From Deltaproteobacteria bacterium (GTDB taxonomy: Bacteria; Myxococcota_A; Polyangia; Polyangiales; Polyangiaceae), in the NCBI GenBank assembly GCA_016218915.1, contig JACRCQ010000057.1:1-64000 (forward strand): a stretch of 64,000 nucleotides of DNA. Direction: 5' to 3'. Shown in pieces: positions 44,952-51,801 of this stretch. Both the position numbers and the translations under genes were made by a program. The notes beneath the pieces are model-generated. The model was given only the letters and a program-made list of their open reading frames with translations. It searched no databases and was not told where the DNA came from. Position 1 is the stretch's first letter; every line of letters begins with the position of its first letter.

Positions 44952-46487
44952 TCACGTCGGTGGGGGCGGCTCGCCGAACTGGACCCTGAACCGGAGCGCC
45001 GCCCAGGCCGCGCTGCTCTCCTGCGCCTGGATGCGGGCGAATGCTGCGGAGCGCGGCTCCGCGGGCGCGGAGGTCACCGTCGTTCGCTTCGGCGGCAGCC
45101 TGCCGAACTTCTCCTTGAAGCGATGGAAGACCCAGCCCGGCTTGTAGCCGCGCTCGATCGCAATCCGATTGAGCTTCTCCCACTCGTCTCGAAGGTGCTG
45201 CTCTCGCACTTCCTCCGCCGACACGAGCACACCAGATCGCTCCTCGGGCACCCGTTCTGGCGCTGGGAATTCCGCGCTGCACTCAGGGCAGGTGCGGCAC
45301 GCAACGGGCACCACCGCGCAGCACGATGGGCAGACCTTGGTGGGCGCTTCAGCCACCGCGCGCCGCCCCGACTTCTTCCTCCCATCGAGCGAAAAGTCTC
45401 GGTCATCCTGCGGAAGCCCGTGCTCCACAGCGCACCCGGCGTGGTCGAGGATGATCGCGCGCTGGTCGTTCCACGGCCGCAGGATGCGGCCAGCCTGCTG
45501 GAGGTAGAGCCCCGTCGATTTCGTCGGGCGAGCGAGGATGGCGCACTTGACCGACGGCTGGTCCCAGCCTTCGCACAGGACGTTGCAGTTCGCGACCACC
45601 AGCGTGGTTCCCGCTTCAAGCCGTCCGAGGATGGCATCGCGCTCGTCGCCAGGCGTGGTTCCGTCGAGGTGCTCCGCCGCGACTCCCGCCTCGCGGAATC
45701 GTTCTGCGATGTGCTTCGAATGCTCGACAGACACCGCGAAGGCGACAGTCCGCTTGCCGTTCGCAAGCTGCACCCAGTGCTCGATGATGTTGCCGATGAG
45801 CGCCTTGCGGTTGACTGCGTCCTCGAGCTGCTTGCTCTCGTAGTCGCCCGCGCGGATGTGGACCGATGACAGATCGGGTAGGTGCTCCCGTGGCACAGTG
45901 AACACGCTCGGCGCCACGAGGAACCCTTCGGCGATCAGCTCGCTCGGTGAAGCGACGACGACGAGTTCCTGGTAGGCATCCCCGAGCCCGCGACCATCGG
46001 CTCGGTAGGGTGTGGCCGTGAGCCCGAGGTGAACAGCGTCCGGGTAGTGGGCGGAGATCTCCTGGTAGCTGCGGGCGAGCGCGCGGTGACACTCGTCGAC
46101 GAACACGATGTCGGCGCGGGGCTTCGCCCGGTTCCGAAGCGTGTCCACGCTCGCGACCTGGACCTTCGCTCCGGGACGACGCCGCGGATCGCTGCCCATG
46201 AGCACGCCGACCTCGCCCTCGGGCACGCCCATCTGCACGAGCCGGCGGTAGGTCTGCGAGATCAGCTCTCGGCGATGAGCGAGGAAGAGCACGCACTGCC
46301 CGCGGGAGATCGCCTCCAGGATGATCTGCACCGCGATGGTCGTCTTCCCGCCGCCTGTGGCGAGCACGATCACGATCCTGCGAACGCCCTCGGCGATGCG
46401 CGCTTGCACGCGCTCGAGCGCCTGGATCTGGTAGGGGCGAAGACGCACGAATCCCGCGCGAGCCTCCGCCGTGGAGCTCACCGACAT
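44952..46487 (-). CDS. SF2 DNA helicase with C-terminal zinc ribbon
   Basis: 511 residues. RPYQIQALERVQ, Walker A ATGGGKTT, DECH box VFVDECHRA, LTATPYR and QQAGRILRPW define a UvsW/type-III-restriction-like SF2 helicase. After the RecA folds, CPSCC and CPEC about 18 residues apart form a zinc ribbon, then a charged helical tail. It probably remodels replication or recombination forks. GGAGAG precedes the ATG at 46487. Confidence 0.8.
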   Translation of the reverse strand: MSVSSTAEARAGFVRLRPYQIQALERVQARIAEGVRRIVIVLATGGGKTTIAVQIILEAISRGQCVLFLAHRRELISQTYRRLVQMGVPEGEVGVLMGSDPRRRPGAKVQVASVDTLRNRAKPRADIVFVDECHRALARSYQEISAHYPDAVHLGLTATPYRADGRGLGDAYQELVVVASPSELIAEGFLVAPSVFTVPREHLPDLSSVHIRAGDYESKQLEDAVNRKALIGNIIEHWVQLANGKRTVAFAVSVEHSKHIAERFREAGVAAEHLDGTTPGDERDAILGRLEAGTTLVVANCNVLCEGWDQPSVKCAILARPTKSTGLYLQQAGRILRPWNDQRAIILDHAGCAVEHGLPQDDRDFSLDGRKKSGRRAVAEAPTKVCPSCCAVVPVACRTCPECSAEFPAPERVPEERSGVLVSAEEVREQHLRDEWEKLNRIAIERGYKPGWVFHRFKEKFGRLPPKRTTVTSAPAEPRSAAFARIQAQESSAAWAALRFRVQFGEPPPPT

Positions 46488-46526
46488 GCCTGCTCTCCAT
46501 CGCGCCCCGCTCAGCGAGGCGGCTGG

Positions 46527-46557
46527 GCGTGGCCCGGGTTCGGCCGCCGGGCCACGC
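46527..46557 (-). terminator. Strong GC hairpin after SSB-like gene
   Basis: A perfect 11-bp stem GCGTGGCCCGG/CCGGGCCACGC with a 9-base loop lies in the 95-bp gap between the SSB-like stop and the SF2 helicase start. It is probably a terminator or attenuator that lowers helicase relative to SSB. Confidence 0.55.
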
Positions 46558-46582
46558 TTCCCTCCTGGCTTTCAGCCTCCCA

Positions 46583-47284
46583 TCACGCGAACGGGTCGAC
46601 GTTCGCGTCCGGAGAGAACTCGGTCACCAACGCTTCGACGAACACCTTGGCCTTGGCTGCCTGCGACGCGCGCAGGTCCTTGATGCGCTGCACCTCGAAC
46701 TTCTGGCAGAACCGGTCCACGGCCTCGCGAGGCAGAGCCTTGAGCGCGGCGCCGAGGGACTGGGCGACCTGGGGATCGATCGGGCCGTCGGCCGCGGGCG
46801 CCTGCTCTTCGGCAGGGGTGCTCTCGTAGAGCTTCTGCAGGTCATGCTGTTGCAGGGCATTGAAGGCCCGGATCTGCTCGGGCGTGAGCTGGTGCTCGGG
46901 AAGGATGGAGTAGGTCGTCTTCGGGTCCTTGGCGGCGCCGTGGCGCTGCACCTCGAACGCCCACTTCTCCAGCGTGTACTTGTCGCGAACGCGCACCAGG
47001 TCCTTGAAGAACGTGACGCCCTGCTCCAGCACCTTCATTTCCTTCGTGTCGAACAGCGCCACGTTCAGGGCGATGCGCAGCGTGGGCTTCAATCCCTGAG
47101 CTTTGAGCGCGTCGTCGAATGGCACGTACTTGCCCTCGACGAAGCAGACTTCGCGCGGGTGGGGCTCGCCCAGGAAGACGACTACAGCCTTGTCGCCGTC
47201 GTTCTGGAGCTTGAGCCACGAGCTCGCGCCCTGCTCGTGCTGCTTCGCCATGTCCTCGGTCTGCTTCCACATGTCTTGTCCCAT
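46583..47284 (-). CDS. Phage single-stranded DNA-binding protein candidate
   Basis: 233 residues from the ATG at 47284 (GAGGAG upstream). The start region ASSWLKLQNDGDKAVVVFLG, then EVCFVEGKYVPFDDAL and the acidic end SPDANVDPFA, resemble gp32-like phage SSBs with an acidic C-terminal tip that recruits partners. No full OB-fold motif could be confirmed by eye. A class-2 promoter lies 76 bases upstream. The same frame is open upstream into the sigma-like gene. Confidence 0.55.
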   Translation of the reverse strand: MGQDMWKQTEDMAKQHEQGASSWLKLQNDGDKAVVVFLGEPHPREVCFVEGKYVPFDDALKAQGLKPTLRIALNVALFDTKEMKVLEQGVTFFKDLVRVRDKYTLEKWAFEVQRHGAAKDPKTTYSILPEHQLTPEQIRAFNALQQHDLQKLYESTPAEEQAPAADGPIDPQVAQSLGAALKALPREAVDRFCQKFEVQRIKDLRASQAAKAKVFVEALVTEFSPDANVDPFA

Positions 47285-48184
47285 CGGGTCTCTCCTCGGT
47301 TCACGGGTCGTCGTCGGGGCGCTCCGCTCTCCGGCGGGATTTCGCCCTTCTATTGGGTGACACGCAGTTCGCGACCGCCGAATGGGACAGGCCTCGGTCG
47401 ATGCCGTGTCGTTTTGCGTTCCCCGCGGCGATTCGGGCAGGGGTTCGTCTTCCGTGAGCCAGGCCAGGAGGCGTCGCGTTGCGCGCTGGAATCGCTTGCG
47501 CGCCGCATCGGGCAGTATCCCGAGGGACGCTGCCGTCTCGCCCTGCGTGAACTCGGCGACCGCGACCGCGAGCACGAGCTCCGCGTCGGCACCCGCCACG
47601 GGCGCGATTCGCTCCCGGAGCAGATCGAGCTCCCACTCGGCGTCGACGCCCGCGGGCACATCAAAGAGGCTGTCGACCGCCTCGCAGACCGCTTCCTCGT
47701 AGGCGGCGTCCGGGTCCTCGTCGGCTTGAGGCCGTTGCCGCCGCAGGTCCGCGGCAACCTCGCGCTCGGTGCTCCGCACGAGGGTTGCCGCCACGCGATT
47801 CACGCGGGCGGCGTCCATGCGCTCGGCCTGGGCAGCGAAGTGCTCGAACATCGCGGCCGCGACCTCGCCCGGCTCGATCCTCTCGCGCCGGATGCGGCGC
47901 CGAAACGCGGCGTCGAGCCCTGGCCAGAGGCCGAGCATAAGCAGCGCCAGCGCGAGGTCGCGCTCCTCGCCTCGCTGCAGCATGCCGACCAGCGCGGCCA
48001 GGACACGGTCCTTGGCGTCGAGGTCGCCATCCATGCCGTGCAAGTAGGCGATGATGTCGACGGGCTTCTTGAACCTCTCGAGCTCGCCGGACCTTCGGTC
48101 GACCTTTCGGAACGCGCGGACAGCCTGTTCTACGCGGATCGAACGGATGAGGCTCGCGTAGAGAGCCTCCCAAATCGCGCGCAT
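46583..48184 (-). CDS. Putative sigma-like factor 2, frame open into SSB
   Basis: One open frame of 533 residues. Residues about 75-150 (a helical stretch with AMFEHFAAQAER and LRRQRPQ) resemble sigma region 2. Residues about 195-245 (FTQGETAASLGILPDAARK, then RATRRLLAWL) are a region-4-like helix-turn-helix. From about 250 to 300 the sequence is low-complexity and looks non-coding (promoter and ribosome site), and residue 301 is the SSB start. No stop codon separates them, so a fusion may be made, or a stop was lost. It is listed to the shared stop because no earlier stop exists; the sigma part alone is 47285-48184. Confidence 0.45.
   Translation of the reverse strand: MRAIWEALYASLIRSIRVEQAVRAFRKVDRRSGELERFKKPVDIIAYLHGMDGDLDAKDRVLAALVGMLQRGEERDLALALLMLGLWPGLDAAFRRRIRRERIEPGEVAAAMFEHFAAQAERMDAARVNRVAATLVRSTEREVAADLRRQRPQADEDPDAAYEEAVCEAVDSLFDVPAGVDAEWELDLLRERIAPVAGADAELVLAVAVAEFTQGETAASLGILPDAARKRFQRATRRLLAWLTEDEPLPESPRGTQNDTASTEACPIRRSRTACHPIEGRNPAGERSAPTTTREPRRDPMGQDMWKQTEDMAKQHEQGASSWLKLQNDGDKAVVVFLGEPHPREVCFVEGKYVPFDDALKAQGLKPTLRIALNVALFDTKEMKVLEQGVTFFKDLVRVRDKYTLEKWAFEVQRHGAAKDPKTTYSILPEHQLTPEQIRAFNALQQHDLQKLYESTPAEEQAPAADGPIDPQVAQSLGAALKALPREAVDRFCQKFEVQRIKDLRASQAAKAKVFVEALVTEFSPDANVDPFA
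47360..47389 (-). promoter_or_regulatory. ECF-like promoter, class 2, before SSB
   Basis: TGTCCC, 18 bases, GCGTGT on the minus strand, with the spacer beginning ATTCGGC. It lies between the sigma-like part and the SSB-like start and would allow separate SSB expression. Confidence 0.55.
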
Positions 48185-48299
48185 GCGCGCCTGCCTTCCG
48201 GCCAGGCGTCACGCGCTCTCGGGGGCCACTATCTCGGCGTCATGCGCTCTTGGTTGTCAGTGCCGCGGGGCGACCATCGACCCGCGGCGGGGTCGACGA

Positions 48300-48530
48300 T
48301 CAGCCGGAGCCGATGTCGAAGCGGTTGATCCTCCGGCACCCGGGCCGGTAGCAGACGAAGGTGGCGTGCTCGGCGCCACCGATGAGGACCTCGAGCTGGC
48401 TGCGGAGGATCCGCAGGCCGTCGGGCCCGGTGGTGGCGAGCAGGGCGCCGCAGAAAGCGCAGCGAACGGGCTCGCCGGTGGCGATCGTTTCGGGACGTCG
48501 TTCGTTGGGTGCGGGTTGTCGGTGCATCAC
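48300..48530 (-). CDS. Small zinc-binding hypothetical protein
   Basis: 76 residues; GTG at 48530 or ATG at 48527. CAFCGALL and CYRPGC could form a zinc ribbon with about 30 residues between the pairs. A 115-bp gap with no clear promoter separates it from the sigma-like gene. No function was recognised and it may not be translated. Confidence 0.45.
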   Translation of the reverse strand: MMHRQPAPNERRPETIATGEPVRCAFCGALLATTGPDGLRILRSQLEVLIGGAEHATFVCYRPGCRRINRFDIGSG

Positions 48531-48575
48531 GCGAGGAGCATCCGACGAGGCGAGGAGCTTTTGGTCGACTGGGAG

Positions 48576-48590
48576 TCGATTCTTTGTCGA
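48576..48590. repeat. 15-bp TCGA-flanked repeat, copy 1
   Basis: TCGATTCTTTGTCGA, identical to the copy at 48727-48741. Both are preceded by GGGAG and one or two bases. Too few copies for iterons; an operator pair is possible. Confidence 0.5.
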
Positions 48591-48726
48591 CTGTTTTGGC
48601 GACGGCTATCTACGCGAAACACAACGGGCTGTCGGGGGCCGCCCGGCCCCTTCGCCGGTCGATCAAGACCGCAGCCGCGCGGTGAACGCCGAAGCACAAG
48701 TTGCCGCCGTTGTGGTCGCGGGAGCG

Positions 48727-48741
48727 TCGATTCTTTGTCGA
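48727..48741. repeat. 15-bp TCGA-flanked repeat, copy 2
   Basis: TCGATTCTTTGTCGA, identical to 48576-48590 and in the same orientation, about 135 bases before the small plus-strand gene at 48877. Confidence 0.5.
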
Positions 48742-48876
48742 TAGCAGCGGCGGCCTGGTCGACGGTCGTACGCTGCCGCTGGAACACGAGAACTTTGGCG
48801 GCTTGGGTGGGGCTGCGTGACGACCTGGGAAGGATGATCGTCCCCTTGCGCGTTCAAGCGCAGAAAGGTCGTCGAC

Positions 48877-49068
48877 ATGAAGGGGAAAGGCAATAGCTCT
48901 CAGGCAAACGCGAACAACCACTCCAGACAGCTCAACCCGAACAACGATGCCTACTGGTCATCTCGTGGCTTGGGCAAACCTGCCGCCACGCCGGACGGGC
49001 AGCCTCAGGGCACTCCGCCGGCAGCGGGGAACGACACATCGGGAGCCCAGCAAAAGCCCAACCCGTAG
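48877..49068 (+). CDS. Small hydrophilic conserved protein
   Basis: 63 residues. KGKGNSSQANANNHSRQLNP then NDAYWSSRG resembles a short Asn-rich, probably disordered protein family found widely in bacteria; no function is known to me. The second half is Pro/Gly/Gln-rich. AAAGG lies about 10 bases upstream of the ATG. A hairpin follows at 49083. Confidence 0.55.
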   Translation: MKGKGNSSQANANNHSRQLNPNNDAYWSSRGLGKPAATPDGQPQGTPPAAGNDTSGAQQKPNP

Positions 49069-49082
49069 CTTCAACATCGCAG

Positions 49083-49115
49083 GGCCGGGCCCGTGGTACG
49101 ACTGCGAGCCCGGCC
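49083..49115 (+). terminator. Hairpin after the 63-residue gene
   Basis: An 8-bp perfect stem GGCCGGGC/GCCCGGCC with a 17-base loop ends exactly at the ATG at 49116. It probably terminates the small gene. If the next gene starts at 49116 the hairpin would hide its ribosome site, which favours the ATG at 49131. Confidence 0.4.
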
Positions 49116-50996
49116 ATGGTTGACCAGGACATGGAAACCACCTTCATTCTGCCGAACTCCGGGGAAGTCCTGTCGCACGTGATCGAAGCGTTCGATCTGC
49201 GCCGATGGGATCCCGAGGATGTGCTCTCCACGCGGAACGGCACCGCCGTCAGGTTCCTCAAGGGGGAGCGTGTGGGAGAAGACCCGGAGCACAAGATCTG
49301 GGTTGCGACCGCGAACGCTCTGCTCGCTTCGGGAGTTGTGCCTGAAGTCGTTGCCGAACCACCTCCGATCGCGCAGGCGCTGGACGTCGCTCTTCGGAAG
49401 GTGCCCCAAGCGGAAATGTTTGCTGCGTTCCTATCAGGCATGGCGCACCACTGGGACGCGATGGCTGGCGCGCTGCTCCGCCTATCAGCGCCGGTCTACT
49501 CACAGCGCTTGGCCCGCCTCAGCTGTCTGCACCTCGTCGTGATCGACCTCGCTGTCAGGCTGGCGGCAGTGCTTTGGCTGACTCGCTGGGAAGGAGTGAG
49601 GCCGCCCGCAATCCCGTGGGCGCTGGAAAGAGGGATGCAGGCATGGCTGCGCGATCTCCTGGCGAAGTCCTGCATATCGCGCGACAAGGTCGCCGAGGTC
49701 GCCGATGTCCATGAGCACACGGTGGATGCCTGGCTCGACGAAGACGTGCGACCGAACGACGAGAACCTTCAAGACCTGGCCAATCTGCTCGCCGAACGCG
49801 GACTGGGAGAGGCGGAGGACCTGCTTTCAGGACTGCGACGAGGGTACGGGATGCGGGCGCTGTACCTGAAGGTCGTGAAAGAAGTGGGTCGTCAGCGTGC
49901 GCTTGGACTAGCCAAGCGCCTCGTTGGCTACGCCGTGTGGATGCTCGGCCTGCCTCGGCAGAGCGAGAATCCCGTGGCAGAAAATGATCTCAAGATGCAC
50001 GTGGCTCTGCTCATCGGGACACTCGGTCGTGGGCAGGTCGAGCTGGGCTTCGTTGACTCGATGCTCAACACCGTCTGGCGAGAGGAAAGGGATCCGGTCT
50101 GGCGCACCAGCATCAAAGCGGCAACGCGCTCATGGTTCGAGCGGCTCCGGGAAGTGGCTGCCAAGCTGCCGCCCTCAGCCGAGGACGAATTGCGCATCGC
50201 ACTCGGTGAATTGCCGCCCCCGGAAGTGCGGGAGCAGATCGCATACACGGCGCTGGCTTCCAAGGAGGAGCTGTCGCGAGATCCACTGTTCGGAGCGGCA
50301 ATGGATGCGCAGATCTCGCATGGAGGCATGATTGCGGCGCTGGAGCTGAAACTCCGCGCTGGCGAAGCATCCAACGGCGGTGACCTGCTACGCGCGATCG
50401 ACCTGCACCGCGAAGCGCTGCGCCACGATCCGTGCAACCAGGAGATCCATTTCCGGCTCGGAGCCGAGCTCTGGCAAGTCGGCGACGTCGACGCAGGTCT
50501 GGTCGAGCTTGAGATCGCAGTGCAGCTCGATCCCTCCTGGGACAGAGCTCAGGTCGAAGTAGCCATCGTCCTGCTCAACCTCGACCGCGTTGCAGAGGCG
50601 CTTCGGCGACTGCAAGCTGCGAAGGCCCTCATGCCAGCACCATCTCCGTGGCTGCAGTTGCACCTCGCGTTCGCGCATGAAAGGCTCGCAATGGTGGATG
50701 ATGCCATCGCTGCTTACGAAGAGCTTCTCACCCTTCAGGCGGAAAATGCTGAGGCGCTGGACCGCCTCGCGCATCTTCTCTTCACCAAGGGCGAGAAGCG
50801 CCGGGGCGCGGAATTGGCAAAGCGGGCGGCACACCTCGGGTTCACTGACGTCTTCGTGGCGTGGAACGCGGGATACTACTCGGGCAAGGGACCGTGGTCC
50901 CGACCGCCGAGAACCGTACCGGACCACCTGATCCAGCTCGGCGACAACCCCTGCCTTGTCACTCTCAAGCTAGGGCGGGGGACAGACGCTGGTTGA
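49116..50996 (+). CDS. HTH-TPR protein, accessory
   Basis: 626 residues (621 if the ATG at 49131 is used). Residues about 188-232 (SRDKVAEVADVHEHTVDAWL) resemble an XRE-type helix-turn-helix. The last 200 residues carry TPR repeats (LHREALRHDPCNQEIHFRLG, then ALRRLQAAKALMPA). The middle is helical and unrecognised. It is on the plus strand, in a less GC-biased region, next to an unknown gene, typical of accessory cargo. It could be a regulator or a sensor in a defence locus. Confidence 0.55.
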   Translation: MVDQDMETTFILPNSGEVLSHVIEAFDLRRWDPEDVLSTRNGTAVRFLKGERVGEDPEHKIWVATANALLASGVVPEVVAEPPPIAQALDVALRKVPQAEMFAAFLSGMAHHWDAMAGALLRLSAPVYSQRLARLSCLHLVVIDLAVRLAAVLWLTRWEGVRPPAIPWALERGMQAWLRDLLAKSCISRDKVAEVADVHEHTVDAWLDEDVRPNDENLQDLANLLAERGLGEAEDLLSGLRRGYGMRALYLKVVKEVGRQRALGLAKRLVGYAVWMLGLPRQSENPVAENDLKMHVALLIGTLGRGQVELGFVDSMLNTVWREERDPVWRTSIKAATRSWFERLREVAAKLPPSAEDELRIALGELPPPEVREQIAYTALASKEELSRDPLFGAAMDAQISHGGMIAALELKLRAGEASNGGDLLRAIDLHREALRHDPCNQEIHFRLGAELWQVGDVDAGLVELEIAVQLDPSWDRAQVEVAIVLLNLDRVAEALRRLQAAKALMPAPSPWLQLHLAFAHERLAMVDDAIAAYEELLTLQAENAEALDRLAHLLFTKGEKRRGAELAKRAAHLGFTDVFVAWNAGYYSGKGPWSRPPRTVPDHLIQLGDNPCLVTLKLGRGTDAG

Positions 50997-51088
50997 CAGC
51001 CCGCTCCGGCACCTTACCTTGTCGCCGCACGAACTCCCGACGGCTCACTGGGCCCGAGCATTCCCGCTCATTTCAAGGAGAGTTCGTC

Positions 51089-51778
51089 ATGCGCATCAAT
51101 CTGTTCGGTGAATTGGTCGTCGATGTCGATGAGAATCGCGTCATCCTCGCTCCGACTGCGGGCCGGGGGAAGCACTTCACCTTCTTCTTCCGCCCCAACA
51201 CGTCAGGACGACATGCAGGGCTGCTGACGCCCCACACCACGCAGGGGCGTATTCGGCGTACGCTCGCTCGTCTCCAGCCGGAGGCAATGCGAGGGTTCTT
51301 CGGGCGCATGGAGAACGCGCTGACGAACGAGTTCATGGCGCGGACGACGTTCGTTAGGCCATCGGAGCTCTGCCTGGAGGGGTGGAGCGTGATCGTCCCG
51401 ATCAAAGACGAGGAACTGGCGGACCTGGTCCAGACGCTGGAGGGGGCCGAGTCCGAAAGTTGCTATCGGTTGGACGGAGCCGGGATCCAACGAATGGCGA
51501 GCGCCGTGCTGCAGCGGACGGCTAGCCCCAGCATCCTGGAATCCGCTGAGTTTCCTCGAACCAGACAGATTTGGGCGGTTCGCAACAACGAGGAGGGCAA
51601 AGAAGAAGTCTGCGTGCTCATGTTCTTGCCGGCCAGCTCCTTGGGGCCGGTCGGCTGGTACGCGACGCCGGTTCCATTCGCGTCACGAGGATTCCTTGAG
51701 AGACTCTTTCGCGAGAACTTGGGCATCAAGGGGTTCGAGAAGGCCAAAGCCGTCGGTCGGTTCCTCGGCAACGCGTAA
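51089..51778 (+). CDS. Hypothetical protein, accessory
   Basis: 229 residues from the ATG at 51089, chosen because AAGGAG lies just upstream. The first part (RINLFGELVVDVDENRVILA) is beta-rich and the rest mixed. No membrane segment and no known motif. It follows the HTH-TPR gene by 92 bases and converges on the Hel308-like gene, so it may work with the HTH-TPR protein. Confidence 0.6.
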   Translation: MRINLFGELVVDVDENRVILAPTAGRGKHFTFFFRPNTSGRHAGLLTPHTTQGRIRRTLARLQPEAMRGFFGRMENALTNEFMARTTFVRPSELCLEGWSVIVPIKDEELADLVQTLEGAESESCYRLDGAGIQRMASAVLQRTASPSILESAEFPRTRQIWAVRNNEEGKEEVCVLMFLPASSLGPVGWYATPVPFASRGFLERLFRENLGIKGFEKAKAVGRFLGNA

Positions 51779-51801
51779 GCGAACTGCCTGCAGCTTCCAC
51801 G

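Larger units (their letters stand above)
48531..48876. other. Intergenic stretch with two 15-bp repeats
   Basis: 346 bases with no convincing gene, between the end of the long minus-strand run and the plus-strand accessory genes. It holds two copies of TCGATTCTTTGTCGA at 48576 and 48727, 151 bases apart, each with TCGA at both ends. Short GTCGAC sites lie around the first copy. It is probably a divergent regulatory region. Confidence 0.5.

Noticed and set aside
48527-48787. An 86-residue minus-strand frame in the intergenic repeat region
   Set aside because: Low-complexity, no motif and no ribosome site. The region carries regulatory-looking repeats instead.
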